Positions 1 to 8,335 of a DNA stretch of 33,853 nt are shown in pieces. Position numbers and translations under genes: made by a program. Source of the DNA: Lysobacter sp. Root690 (GTDB taxonomy: Bacteria; Pseudomonadota; Gammaproteobacteria; Xanthomonadales; Xanthomonadaceae). Position 1 is the stretch's first letter. Each line of letters starts with the position of its first letter. Location: assembly GCF_001427785.1 (NCBI RefSeq), contig NZ_LMHM01000013.1, forward strand, positions 821,458-855,310, written 5' to 3'. The notes below the pieces were generated by a model. That model did no database searches. It saw only the letters and a program-made list of their open reading frames with translations, and was not told where the DNA came from.

Positions 1-24
1 CACCGACGTCACTGCAAGCATCCA

Positions 25-447
25 ATGGTCTATCTGGGATTGTTCGCTGCGGCCTTCATTGCCGCCACCTTGCTGCCCGCGCAATCCGAAGCGCTGTTGG
101 CGGGCTTGATCGTGGACGGCTATGCGCTGTGGGCGTTGCTGCTGGTCGCCAGCGTCGGCAATGTGCTGGGTTCAATGCTCAACTGGTGGCTAGGCCGCGA
201 GTTGACGCGTTTCAGCGACCGGCGCTGGTTTCCGGTCAAGCCCGGGGCGCTGGCGCGCGCCCGGGCCTGGTACGGCTGCTGCGGAAAATGGAGCCTGCTG
301 CTGAGCTGGCTGCCGGTGGTCGGCGATCCGTTGACCTTGGCCGCTGGAGTGATGCGCGAACGCCTGTCCACGTTCCTCGTGTTGGTGAGCATCGCCAAGA
401 CCGCGCGTTACGCGGTCGTGGCGGCGATCGCCTTGCGCTACGTCTGA
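25..447 (+). CDS. yqaA: YqaA-family (DedA/SNARE-associated) inner-membrane protein
   Basis: A 140-residue membrane protein that closely resembles E. coli YqaA in length and motifs: an N-terminal hydrophobic stretch with TLLPAQSEA near residues 15-23, the G-N-x-L-G-S motif near residue 45, and LLSWLPVVGDP near residues 91-101. YqaA belongs to the small VTT/DedA-related proteins of the cytoplasmic membrane; DedA relatives are linked to lipid-carrier transport, but the role of YqaA itself is poorly known. There is no clear Shine-Dalgarno before this ATG and the frame stays open to the window edge, so the true start may lie upstream. The stop is only 7 nt from the stop of the convergent hydrolase gene. 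Confidence 0.85.
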   Translation: MVYLGLFAAAFIAATLLPAQSEALLAGLIVDGYALWALLLVASVGNVLGSMLNWWLGRELTRFSDRRWFPVKPGALARARAWYGCCGKWSLLLSWLPVVGDPLTLAAGVMRERLSTFLVLVSIAKTARYAVVAAIALRYV

Positions 448-460
448 AGTCCGCTCAGAC
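442..460. terminator. Short inverted repeat spanning two convergent stop codons
   Basis: GTCTGA (442-447) and TCAGAC (455-460) form a 6-bp inverted repeat around a 7-nt loop. One arm contains the yqaA-like stop codon and the other contains the stop of the opposing hydrolase gene. It could act as a compact bidirectional terminator. It is short and lacks a U-tract, so this is tentative. Confidence 0.3.
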
Positions 461-1345
461 CAACGCGTCGTAGATCCGCTTCGCCACGGCCTTGTCGTCG
501 AGGTAGCCGATGATCCCGTGCTGGTTGTCGGTCCAGTTGTCGACGTCGCCCTTGTTCTCGATCGCCGGAGTGATCGCGAAGTTGTCCTTGTCCAGCGGGT
601 TGAGCGAGACCACGTCGTCGGGATCGTAGGCGTTGAACCACGCCGTCACGCTGGCCGGATGGCCGATCGGGCGCAGCTTGCTGCGCAGGGCGCGGATGCC
701 CAGCGGCGATCCGAGCGTGACCAGCAGCGGCACGCGCCAGGCCTGGCCTTCCTTCTCCAGCCGGCGCAGCAGGGTGTAGCCGACCACTGTGCCCAGCGAA
801 TGCGCGACCACGACGTTCTCCTGCGCCAGGTCCATGGCCTGAAGCACGCCGTCCTCGATATGCGCGCGCAGGTTCGCCTTGCTCAGGTATTGATGCACAT
901 CGTTGGTCAGCAGGGCGATCATCGCGCTGCCGCCGTTGGTGCGTTTGTCGATCGCGCGCAGCACCGCCTGCACCCAGGGCCAGTTCTGCGGTCCGCGTTC
1001 GATCACCGCGGCTTGCGCGGGGTCGAGCTCCTGTTCGATCTCTTCGTCGCTGATCTCGGCCGCGTCGATGTACTCCTGCAGCATCGCCGACAGAAAGGCC
1101 TGCGCCGCCGCGTCGTCCTTCGCGCCCTTGACGATGATCTTGGCCGCGTCTTCGGCGCTGGCGCCATCGACCATCTGCTGCAGAGTGTCGCCATAAAACG
1201 GGAAGCGGATGCGATCCTCGGGGATCGGCAGTTCCAGGCCGCTCTTGGCCAGACCCTTCTTCCACGCATCGATCCAGGTCGCTTTCAGCGTCGCCGCGTC
1301 CTTGCCGGCTTGCGATCGTCCGTGAATGAACACCAGTTGCTTCAT
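455..1345 (-). CDS. Alpha/beta hydrolase paired with caspase-like protease
   Basis: A 296-residue alpha/beta hydrolase. It opens with the oxyanion-loop motif FIHG at residues 6-9 and has the nucleophile elbow AHSLG with Ser183. Asp candidates lie in DPDD (241-244) and a His in NQHGIIGYL (His276). No signal peptide is present, so it should act in the cytoplasm. The substrate is unknown; a lipid or ester substrate is plausible from the fold. The start was chosen because its ATG overlaps the stop of the upstream caspase gene (ATGA at 1342-1345), which implies translational coupling. The longer upstream reading frame lies wholly inside the caspase gene. Such a pairing suggests an effector/protease module, but that role is inference. 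Confidence 0.85.
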   Translation of the reverse strand: MKQLVFIHGRSQAGKDAATLKATWIDAWKKGLAKSGLELPIPEDRIRFPFYGDTLQQMVDGASAEDAAKIIVKGAKDDAAAQAFLSAMLQEYIDAAEISDEEIEQELDPAQAAVIERGPQNWPWVQAVLRAIDKRTNGGSAMIALLTNDVHQYLSKANLRAHIEDGVLQAMDLAQENVVVAHSLGTVVGYTLLRRLEKEGQAWRVPLLVTLGSPLGIRALRSKLRPIGHPASVTAWFNAYDPDDVVSLNPLDKDNFAITPAIENKGDVDNWTDNQHGIIGYLDDKAVAKRIYDALV

Positions 1346-3126
1346 GACATGGCTCCGAGAGTGAGATGTGAGGACTGTTCGGCGGCGCGGCGCATCCATG
1401 CGCGGATGGCCTGGACGCCTTCGGGGGTGTACAGCGACCACAACGACGGCCGCAGTTGCTGGCGCAGGCCGTCGAGTTCGGTGGGAATGCGTCCGCTCAG
1501 TGCGCCGGTCAGGGCCCAACCTTGCGACAGCATCGGCAACGCGGGCATCACGGCATCGGCGAGCCCGGCGTCCTTGAGCAGGCCGCGCGAGAGCAGGGCG
1601 AGGTCGTACAGGCGCACGTGCATGCGCTCTTGCAGATAGCCTTGCATCTGCTCGATGCGACGGAACTGGCCGATGTCGTGATACGCGTACGCGGCGTACA
1701 CGGCCAGCGCGGGGTCCTGGAACTTCAGGTTCTGCATGCGCACCGCGAGCGCGTCGGCGTCGTCGGATTCGAGCGCGAACACGCCCAGCGACGAGGCCTT
1801 GAGGATCGCCTGGCGCAGGTAGTCGAGTTCCTCGCGGCTCAGCGACGCATCGGATTCGTCGGCCGGTTCGTACCAGACTTCGTCCAGGCCGCGCTCGTGC
1901 AGGCGCAGCACGCCGACGAAGCCGGCGATGACCGGCAACAACACGCCGCTGCCGTCGTCGAATTCGATCAGCGCCTGGCTCTGGCGTTCGTCGGTATCCA
2001 CGCTGACGGTGACGGCATCGCCTTCCTCGCCGAGATGGGCGGCGCCGTCGGTGCAGGTCACGCCGGTCACGCCGCGGCCGTGGATCTCGAAGCCGGGTTT
2101 TTCCGGCAGCGGTTGCGGGCGCCGATCGCCGAGGACGCGGGCCATGCTCTTGAGCATCACGGTGGCGTTCTTGGAAATGCCGCGGCCGGTGAGAGTCTTG
2201 ACCTCGACCGCGGTGGTCGCGGCGCGGCCGCGGCTGTCGTTACGCAGGGCTTCCTCGACGACCAACTGCGCGACTTCGCGGGTCGACAACGGCGCCGCCG
2301 TGTCCGGCGGCGTCGCGTTGATCTCGTCGATGTCCGGCGGTGTGGTGGTGGCGGGCACCGACGGCGGCAGGCTGGCCAGCCAGGCTTCGTCTTCGGAGGT
2401 GATGCGCGCGTCGGGCGTCTGCGAGGTCGACAGCGACAAGCCGCTGGTCTTCAACTTGTCCCAGACTTTTTTCGGCAGCGCTTTCTTGAGCGGGCGCGGC
2501 CGCACCCGGCCGCCGCGGATGGCTTCGGGAATCTTGCCGTTCAAGGCGTCGAGCAGCGCCTCGGTGAACATCGCCTGGTATTGCTGGCCCTGTTCGGACT
2601 GCTGTACCTCCAGCGCGGGCGCGCCCAGCGAGGTGGCGAAAAAGATGTCGACCGAGCGCTCCAGCTCGGCGTCTTCGATGTTGGGAAAGATGTCGCTGCC
2701 GATGATGCGGCCGTATTGCACGCCCTGAGTCGGGGTCCTGCAAGCATCGGACAGGAACACCACGTGCTCGAACGCGCCGGCGCGGGCCAGCGACACGTTG
2801 CCTTCGATATTGACCGCGGCGGCGGCGTTCACCGGCGCGTCCGACAGCAGCCAGTACTCCTGGCGGTTGTTGACCACGCCGTGGCCGGAGAAGTACACGA
2901 TCAGCTGCTCGATCGTGTCGCGGTCGGCCAGCGCCTTGATGTCGTTGAACAAATCGGCGGCGGTCACTTTGAGGCCGCCAGCGTCGGTGCGGCGGATGAT
3001 CTGGTCGTCGGGAATGCCCTGGCGCCTGGCCCAGGCCTCCATCTTGTCGATCGACGACTCGACCGCCTTGAGCTTGCCCAAGCCGCCGGCCTGGCTTACG
3101 CCGATCAAAAGCACTGCTCTGTTCAT
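1342..3126 (-). CDS. Caspase-like (peptidase C14 / metacaspase-type) protein
   Basis: A 594-residue protein whose first ~230 residues form a caspase-fold peptidase domain: a beta-strand start at MNRAVLLIGV, the catalytic His82 in YFSGHG, and the catalytic Cys129 in FLSDACR. This dyad is intact. A Pro/Thr-rich linker follows (about 250-280), then a long C-terminal region (280-594) with no motif I recognise, containing a helical stretch near residues 430-580. No signal peptide or membrane segment is seen, so it is probably cytoplasmic. The start at 3126 has an upstream AGGGA, while an ATG 12 codons earlier lacks a good site. Prokaryotic caspase homologues often act in regulated cell death and antiphage defence. 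Here the gene is translationally coupled to an alpha/beta hydrolase. Confidence 0.88.
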   Translation of the reverse strand: MNRAVLLIGVSQAGGLGKLKAVESSIDKMEAWARRQGIPDDQIIRRTDAGGLKVTAADLFNDIKALADRDTIEQLIVYFSGHGVVNNRQEYWLLSDAPVNAAAAVNIEGNVSLARAGAFEHVVFLSDACRTPTQGVQYGRIIGSDIFPNIEDAELERSVDIFFATSLGAPALEVQQSEQGQQYQAMFTEALLDALNGKIPEAIRGGRVRPRPLKKALPKKVWDKLKTSGLSLSTSQTPDARITSEDEAWLASLPPSVPATTTPPDIDEINATPPDTAAPLSTREVAQLVVEEALRNDSRGRAATTAVEVKTLTGRGISKNATVMLKSMARVLGDRRPQPLPEKPGFEIHGRGVTGVTCTDGAAHLGEEGDAVTVSVDTDERQSQALIEFDDGSGVLLPVIAGFVGVLRLHERGLDEVWYEPADESDASLSREELDYLRQAILKASSLGVFALESDDADALAVRMQNLKFQDPALAVYAAYAYHDIGQFRRIEQMQGYLQERMHVRLYDLALLSRGLLKDAGLADAVMPALPMLSQGWALTGALSGRIPTELDGLRQQLRPSLWSLYTPEGVQAIRAWMRRAAEQSSHLTLGAMS

Positions 3127-3220
3127 TGTCGCCCGTCCCTGCGAATGCGCGTCCGGCCTCAATCATGACGTAAGCGGGGCCGCATTTCGGCCACGCCGCG
3201 GGAGGCCGCGACGACGATGG

Positions 3221-3226
3221 TAAAAT
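3221..3226 (+). promoter_or_regulatory. Putative -10 element of the M14 peptidase gene
   Basis: TAAAAT at 3221-3226 matches a sigma-70 -10 hexamer. It overlaps an in-frame ATG at 3225, so transcription from this promoter would begin after that ATG. This supports the ATG at 3261 as the true start. No convincing -35 hexamer is visible. Confidence 0.45.
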
Positions 3227-3260
3227 GCCGGTCTTCCCGCCAACCAGCCAGAGCGACGCG

Positions 3261-4181
3261 ATGACCGCCCCAGCCTTCTATCCGATCGGTACGCCCGGCC
3301 AGCCTTGGACCGCCGCCGAGGTCGCGCAGTGGCGATCGACCCAGATCCGCCAGCGCAGCTACGAGGCCGACGTGCTGAGCGTGATCGAGACGCTGCGCCC
3401 GCGTTTCGAAGTGGTGCAGTACGGTCGCCTGGACTACGCGCCCGACAGCTATCCGCTGTTCGCGCTCAAGAGCCGCGACTGGCGCGACGACCTGCCGACC
3501 ATGCTGGTGACCGGCGGCGTGCACGGCTATGAAACCAGCGGCGTGCACGGCGCGCTGTTGTTCGCGCAGCGTCATGCCGCCGACTACGCCGGCCGCGCCA
3601 ATGTGTTGATCGCGCCATGCATCAGCCCTTGGGCCTACGAGCGGATTCACCGTTGGAACGTCGACGCGATCGATCCGAACCGCTCGTTCCGCGACGACAG
3701 CCCGGCGCGCGAATCGGCCGCGCTGATCGAACTGGTCGCGCCGCTGCGCGCTGGCGTGCTGATGCATATCGACCTGCACGAGACCACCGACAGCGACGAA
3801 TCCGAGTTCCGTCCGGCGCTGGCGGCGCGCGACGGCAAGCCGTACGAGCCGGGCGAAATCCCCGATGGGTTCTACCTGGTCGGCGACAGCGAGGACCCGC
3901 AGCCCGAATTCCAGCAGGCGGTGGTCGCGGCGGTGGCGCTGGTCACCCACATCGCCCCGGCCGACGCCAACGGCGAGATCATCGGCGCCACCGTGGTCGC
4001 GCCGGGCGTGATCAATTACCCGGTGCGCTCGCTGGGCCTGTGCGCCGGCATCACCGACGCGCGCTACCGCACCACCACCGAGGTCTACCCCGACAGCCCG
4101 CGTGCCACGCCGGAGCAATGCAACGCGGCGCAAGCGGCGGCGGTGTGCGCGGCGATTGATTTCGCGCTGGCGAAGGGTTGA
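3261..4181 (+). CDS. M14-family metallocarboxypeptidase-like enzyme
   Basis: A 306-residue zinc enzyme of the M14 / succinylglutamate desuccinylase-aspartoacylase fold. Visible zinc ligands are His88 and Glu91 in GGVHGYE and His173 in HIDLHE. Substrate-binding residues are in DPNRSF (138-143), and the catalytic Glu is Glu274 in TTTEVYP. No signal peptide is present, so it should cleave a C-terminal amino acid or an acylated amino acid inside the cell. The exact substrate cannot be read from sequence. The start at 3261 is preferred over an in-frame ATG at 3225 because a -10-like TAAAAT covers the latter. It runs convergent to the next gene and shares a hairpin terminator with it. Confidence 0.85.
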   Translation: MTAPAFYPIGTPGQPWTAAEVAQWRSTQIRQRSYEADVLSVIETLRPRFEVVQYGRLDYAPDSYPLFALKSRDWRDDLPTMLVTGGVHGYETSGVHGALLFAQRHAADYAGRANVLIAPCISPWAYERIHRWNVDAIDPNRSFRDDSPARESAALIELVAPLRAGVLMHIDLHETTDSDESEFRPALAARDGKPYEPGEIPDGFYLVGDSEDPQPEFQQAVVAAVALVTHIAPADANGEIIGATVVAPGVINYPVRSLGLCAGITDARYRTTTEVYPDSPRATPEQCNAAQAAAVCAAIDFALAKG

Positions 4182-4197
4182 TCGCGGCGCGCTCGAT

Positions 4198-4224
4198 GAT
4201 TGAGGCGTGTGGCGCGCCTCAATC
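4198..4224. terminator. Bidirectional hairpin terminator between convergent genes
   Basis: GATTGAGGCG (4198-4207) pairs perfectly with CGCCTCAATC (4215-4224) around a 7-nt loop. A second copy of the right arm follows directly at 4226-4235 and contains the stop codon of the opposing gene, so the left arm could pair with either copy. No long U-tract is seen. Confidence 0.6.
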
Positions 4225-4229
4225 ACGCC

Positions 4230-5009
4230 TCAATCGCGGCAACCGAGCGGTTTGCGAAACGCGTGCAGGTCGGCCGCGGCAATCTTGCTGGCGGTTTCGT
4301 TAGACACCTGACCCTCCTCCTCGCGCACGAGGCGGTAGCTGCCGTCGGCTTCCCGATACCACATCGCGTAGCCGCAGTAGAAGCCGGCGTGTCGGTAATC
4401 GCCGCGGTAGTCGGCTGCGACATAGCGGCCTTTGCGTGGCGCGCCCTGCGGATTGTCGTACCAAGTCAGGCGCACGACTTGGCGCTCGGCCGGCTGGCCG
4501 GCCTGCTGGTTGAAAGCCGCGCGCGACTCGCTCCAGTCCGGGGGCATGGAGAGCTTGGCTTCTTCGGTCTGCATCGAACGCGCCTTGGCGAAATCGCCAG
4601 TGTCCTTGGCCAAGAGGTAAGCCAGCGTGGTTTCCCTCACCCGACGTTCGTCGTCCGCCGTGGCGGGGGCGTTGGGCGCCGCAACGGCCGTGGGGTCCGG
4701 CGTCGCGGCAGCGCCGCAATCCACCTGTTGAGTAAAGGTCTGTTCGCCCGCCTGCGGCTCTTCGGGGCCCAGCCGCGTGGTCGATTCGAATCGATGCGGA
4801 CCCCACTGCCAAGTCCGGCCTTCGCAGGCTTGGTCTGCGACAGGGCGGAGCATCGATTGCACGCGAATGGCGTCGATGCCGGCCGGCAACCGCACGGTGA
4901 GATCGTACCGGTCTTGCGAGATTCGATGTGTCTCCACCTGCAGGTTGGTGGCGGCGATGGCGGTCGGCGCCAGCACTGCGATCAGCAGTGCGCGTGGAAT
5001 CGTTCGCAT
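4230..5009 (-). CDS. Secreted protein of unknown function
   Basis: A 259-residue protein with a likely signal peptide (MRTIPRALLIAVLAPTAIAA). The middle holds an Ala/Pro-rich linker near residues 110-125. The C-terminal half has a helix with AYLLAKDTGDFAKAR, then a beta-rich part with Trp, Tyr and Gly residues (GDYRHAGFYCGYAMWYRE) and ends in an acidic stretch. This half loosely resembles DUF4019-type domains, but I cannot assign it firmly. The chosen ATG has AGGGG about 8 nt upstream. It is a lone gene, convergent to the M14 peptidase, and likely periplasmic. Confidence 0.7.
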   Translation of the reverse strand: MRTIPRALLIAVLAPTAIAATNLQVETHRISQDRYDLTVRLPAGIDAIRVQSMLRPVADQACEGRTWQWGPHRFESTTRLGPEEPQAGEQTFTQQVDCGAAATPDPTAVAAPNAPATADDERRVRETTLAYLLAKDTGDFAKARSMQTEEAKLSMPPDWSESRAAFNQQAGQPAERQVVRLTWYDNPQGAPRKGRYVAADYRGDYRHAGFYCGYAMWYREADGSYRLVREEEGQVSNETASKIAAADLHAFRKPLGCRD

Positions 5010-5249
5010 GGTGATGTCCCCTTTTCGCCAGGGTACGAGAATAGCGCGACATTGGCGCGGATGATCTCTGTCGTTCATCGATGTGGCAACGGGCGCAATA
5101 AGCGGTGTCGAGAACCGCTCAGTCGCCGGTCACACAGGAGTGGCGCGCACTAACCGGTCTATTTTTTCCAGCCACGCCGATAGCAGTCGACCTATCCAGC
5201 CCTATCCGGCTCGGCAGGTCGTTGCCCACCCAGGCCTGGATAGATGCAT

Positions 5250-6089
5250 TCATAGACGCCTATCGCCAAACAGTCGGTTGGCGTTGTCCCAGCGGATCTT
5301 GCGTTTTTCTTCGGCGGTCAGGTCAAGTTTTTCCAACGCATCCACCGCCTGCTTGAGCGATAGCTGCGGATAGTCCGAGCCCAGCATCACGTTGTCGATG
5401 CCGACGTTGCGGATCGTCCAGACGAACTCGGCTTCCAGCGGCGAATCGGCCACCAGCACGGCGGTGGCCGAGATGTCGAAATGGATGTTGTCGAAGAAGA
5501 AATCCTTCGCCGTCCTGGCCATGAACAGCGAGTTCCAGAAACGGAAATCCAGGCCGCCCATGTGGGCGAAGACGAAATGGGTCTTGGGCAATTGCACCGC
5601 CAGGTTGAACAAATTCTGGCTGTCGCCCGGGACGATATTGAAGTTATCGAACAAGACCGCGACGCCCAGCTCGCCGGCCAATTTGCACAGCGCGCGCACT
5701 CTGGGATCGGTGATGTCGAATTTCTGGGTGTGCGGGTGCAGCTTGATCGCTTTCACGCCCAGGCCGGCGAGCCGCTTTAATTCATCGATCGCGGCCTGGT
5801 CGTCCAGCGGATGCACCGAGGCGATCGGCATCAGCTTCGGGTAGCGCTTGGACAGCGCGATCAGTTCGTCGTTCTTCGCCCGCGTCTGCGCCAGTTCGCC
5901 CTTGACCGCCATGTGGATGCCGCTGTGGCGGGCGACCTGTTGATGGGTCGACTCCAACTGGTCGTAGTACTCGCGCAGCGATTTTTCGCCCTGCCATACA
6001 TGGACGTGGACATCGAAGACTTCATCCTGGGCCAGCGCGAGTTGAGGCAGGCAAAGCAGGAGCAAGGCCAGGGCGGGATGGTTGAGCAT
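5250..6089 (-). CDS. Exported amidohydrolase (Amidohydro_2 type)
   Basis: A 279-residue metal-dependent hydrolase of the TIM-barrel amidohydrolase superfamily. It carries a signal peptide (MLNHPALALLLLCLPQLALA) and then the metal motif FDVHVH with His28 and His30. KLHPH and FAHMGG supply further conserved His residues, and MLGSDYPQ supplies the late Asp. Such proteins hydrolyse or decarboxylate small cyclic or aromatic substrates; the substrate here is unknown. An exported member is less usual than cytosolic ones. The start was chosen as the ATG heading the signal peptide; the longer frame upstream is Pro/Arg-rich and not protein-like. Neighbours give no pathway clue. Confidence 0.83.
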   Translation of the reverse strand: MLNHPALALLLLCLPQLALAQDEVFDVHVHVWQGEKSLREYYDQLESTHQQVARHSGIHMAVKGELAQTRAKNDELIALSKRYPKLMPIASVHPLDDQAAIDELKRLAGLGVKAIKLHPHTQKFDITDPRVRALCKLAGELGVAVLFDNFNIVPGDSQNLFNLAVQLPKTHFVFAHMGGLDFRFWNSLFMARTAKDFFFDNIHFDISATAVLVADSPLEAEFVWTIRNVGIDNVMLGSDYPQLSLKQAVDALEKLDLTAEEKRKIRWDNANRLFGDRRL

Positions 6090-6296
6090 GGCGGCGGTCT
6101 CTGGACGGGGCGGGCCGGTCGTCGGCCGGGAAGGCGCGGGCCAACTGCCGTATCGCATTTCTTTTCGTCCGAGGCAACGTTCCCGTCGCTGATCGATGGG
6201 TGTATCGAGTTCACGGGTGTGTCGGCCGCAGCCCTTTGCTGAGCATTCATGCCGGGGTGACGTTTAGCATCGAAACACTTCGGCTCGGGTGTCCGC

Positions 6297-6677
6297 TCAT
6301 TTGTTCACGATCAAGCGCACCTCTCGCACCTCATCCACATTCGCATCCCGCGCCGCTCCGCCGGCCGGCGTGGTGATCAGCCGAATGCGCACCCCACCGT
6401 CGCGAATCGCATCGGCGGGCAACGGAACGGTGTAGGTTCCCGCCTCGCGTCCTGGGCGAATGGCGTGCGGCGAGATCACGCCGAGACGGCGGCCGCGGTC
6501 GGTGCTCAGTTCGATCTCCTGTCCGCTGGCCAGCGCGCCCAGCCGCACTTCCAGATAGACGCGGTCGGCGGCGTCGAGCGCGCGCGGAAGCGTGAGCGTG
6601 CGTACGCCACCGCTCGCCACGCACCCGCCCTGCGCGAGCAGCAGGGCGAGTGCGAGGGCGATCGCGCCGCGTTGCAT
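6297..6677 (-). CDS. Small putative lipoprotein paired with tyrosinase
   Basis: A 126-residue exported protein with a hydrophobic leader ending AQGGC at Cys19, an imperfect lipobox. The mature part is predicted beta-rich, with several Arg/Asp-Val alternations. It starts only 5 nt after the tyrosinase stop on the same strand, so the two are very likely one transcript. It might be an outer-membrane or periplasmic partner of the tyrosinase, but it does not resemble the known MelC1-type copper chaperones, and no His/Cys copper motif is visible. Function unknown. Confidence 0.7.
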   Translation of the reverse strand: MQRGAIALALALLLAQGGCVASGGVRTLTLPRALDAADRVYLEVRLGALASGQEIELSTDRGRRLGVISPHAIRPGREAGTYTVPLPADAIRDGGVRIRLITTPAGGAARDANVDEVREVRLIVNK

Positions 6678-6682
6678 GGCGA

Positions 6683-8335
6683 TCAGCCGGCCGGCTTGAT
6701 CGACACGCCGCGCACCGGCACCGGATCGGCCGGTTGCTGGCCCGACGGCGCCAGGCGGATGTTGAACTGCGCGTTCGCGCCGAGCAGTTTGGCGTTGGAG
6801 AACGCGCGCAGGGTCTTGGGCAAGGGAACGGCGAAGGTGGCCGAATGCGACATCGCCATGTTCGGCATGGTCGGGCCGAAGAAGGCGAGGGTGCCGGCGT
6901 AGTACGGGCTATTCGCATCGACCCGCTCGACATCGGCCGGCGCGTTGACCAGCACGTCGAATTCGCGCGTGACCGCCAGACCTTCCGGACGGTCCAAGGT
7001 GACTTCGGCGATCAACGAAGCCGGCTGCGCGCTGGCCAGATGCTGCTCGACCAGGGTGTTGGGCAGCAGCACCGAGGCCGCGCCGGCTTCGATGCCGCCC
7101 TTGATCACGCCGTATTTTGTCGCCCCGGATTTGCGCTTGGGCACGATCGGCAACTCGCTGCCGAAACCCGGGCCGTAGTCGTAGTCGAACACGCTGGTAC
7201 TGACATAGTCGCCGGCTTTGCTGGGGCCGACGAAGCCGCCGTCGCCGTCGACGTAGAACAGGAACGGCTCGACCATGAAGGTCGCCAAGTCCGCGCCGGT
7301 CGGCAGGATAGGCAGGCCCGCGGCGAGCTGTTTCTTGGTCCACAGGTCCCACAGCCGATCCATATTGGAGTGGTGCAGGTAGAAGATCGGATCGATCGGC
7401 GACAGGAAGTTGGTCATGTTGCCGTACGGACCCGGGTCGATCGCGCCGACACCGCCGATGTAGTTGTGCACCTTGTTGTGCGGGAAGCCTTCGAGGATCG
7501 AGAAGTTGGTCGAGCCGTCGGGCTGCACCAGGTGGGTGGCGGTCTTGGAACTGGCGAAGCTGTTGCTGATGCTGGGATCGTAGAACAGCGTCGGCGTCAG
7601 TCCGGAACTGACGATGTCGGGCGACACGTCGTAGGCGGTCTTCGCGTCGAGCTTGGGATTGGAGCGCGACAGATAGCGCGCGCCGCAGGTGATGGCGTAG
7701 CTCTGGTTGCCCGACAGGCCGGCTTTTTGCGCGAGGCTGTATCCGGTGACGTCGTTCCAGGCGTCGTCGAAGGTCGGATAGCCGCGCGAGTTCAGTTGCG
7801 CGCGCTGATCGCTGCTCAGGCTGTTCCAGTACTTCAGCAGCGAGGGTTTGACGAACTCGGTGAACTTGAGCAGGTTACCGGTGAACGGCGAATAGGCGCT
7901 GTCGGTGGGGGTCAACACACCGTTGAACATGCCGGCAGGAATTTCCGGATGCCGGGTCCAGTCCCAGAACGGCATGGCGAAGCTGGCGTCGCCGCTGAGC
8001 TTGCGGATGCTGCGTTCGAAGTAGCCCACATAGCCGCGATGCCAGACGTAGAACCACCAGTTGCCGTGCGGACAATCCAGGAAGTGGGTGAAGGCGTTGC
8101 GGAACCAGTTGTGCGGATGTTCGGCCGGCAGTTTGAGCATGGCTTCGACGCCGCGCGCGTAGCTGATCAGCATGCGTTGGCCTTCGGGCGTGGCGACATC
8201 GTGGCGGCGGTAGCGCGCGGTCGGGTCCGAGCCCTGCGCGTCGGGGCCGGCGGCGAGCAACGAACCGAGCGGAAGCATCGTGCCGGCCACGGCGGTGGCG
8301 GCGGTGGTCATGAAGTCGCGGCGTGTGTAGCGCAT
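6683..8335 (-). CDS. Tat-exported tyrosinase-family type-3 copper oxidase
   Basis: A 550-residue protein with a twin-arginine leader (RRDFMTTAATAVAG, residues 5-18). The CuA site is seen as AFTHFLDCPH and VWHRGYVGYFE, giving ligand candidates His84, His90 and His99. The CuB site is FPHNKVH (His287, His291) and DPIFYLHHSNMDRLW (His322/His323). Both copper sites appear intact. The enzyme should oxidise phenols to o-quinones in the periplasm or outside; melanin formation or phenolic detoxification are both possible. A C-terminal beta-rich region (from about residue 400) follows the catalytic core and may shield the active site. Tat export fits folding with copper before transport. A small lipoprotein gene follows 5 nt downstream. 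Confidence 0.9.
   Translation of the reverse strand: MRYTRRDFMTTAATAVAGTMLPLGSLLAAGPDAQGSDPTARYRRHDVATPEGQRMLISYARGVEAMLKLPAEHPHNWFRNAFTHFLDCPHGNWWFYVWHRGYVGYFERSIRKLSGDASFAMPFWDWTRHPEIPAGMFNGVLTPTDSAYSPFTGNLLKFTEFVKPSLLKYWNSLSSDQRAQLNSRGYPTFDDAWNDVTGYSLAQKAGLSGNQSYAITCGARYLSRSNPKLDAKTAYDVSPDIVSSGLTPTLFYDPSISNSFASSKTATHLVQPDGSTNFSILEGFPHNKVHNYIGGVGAIDPGPYGNMTNFLSPIDPIFYLHHSNMDRLWDLWTKKQLAAGLPILPTGADLATFMVEPFLFYVDGDGGFVGPSKAGDYVSTSVFDYDYGPGFGSELPIVPKRKSGATKYGVIKGGIEAGAASVLLPNTLVEQHLASAQPASLIAEVTLDRPEGLAVTREFDVLVNAPADVERVDANSPYYAGTLAFFGPTMPNMAMSHSATFAVPLPKTLRAFSNAKLLGANAQFNIRLAPSGQQPADPVPVRGVSIKPAG

Noticed and set aside
1456-3168. A 570-codon plus-strand open frame opposite the caspase-like gene
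   Set aside because: The minus-strand protein carries the intact caspase dyad; the plus frame is Gln/Arg/Val-rich shadow sequence.
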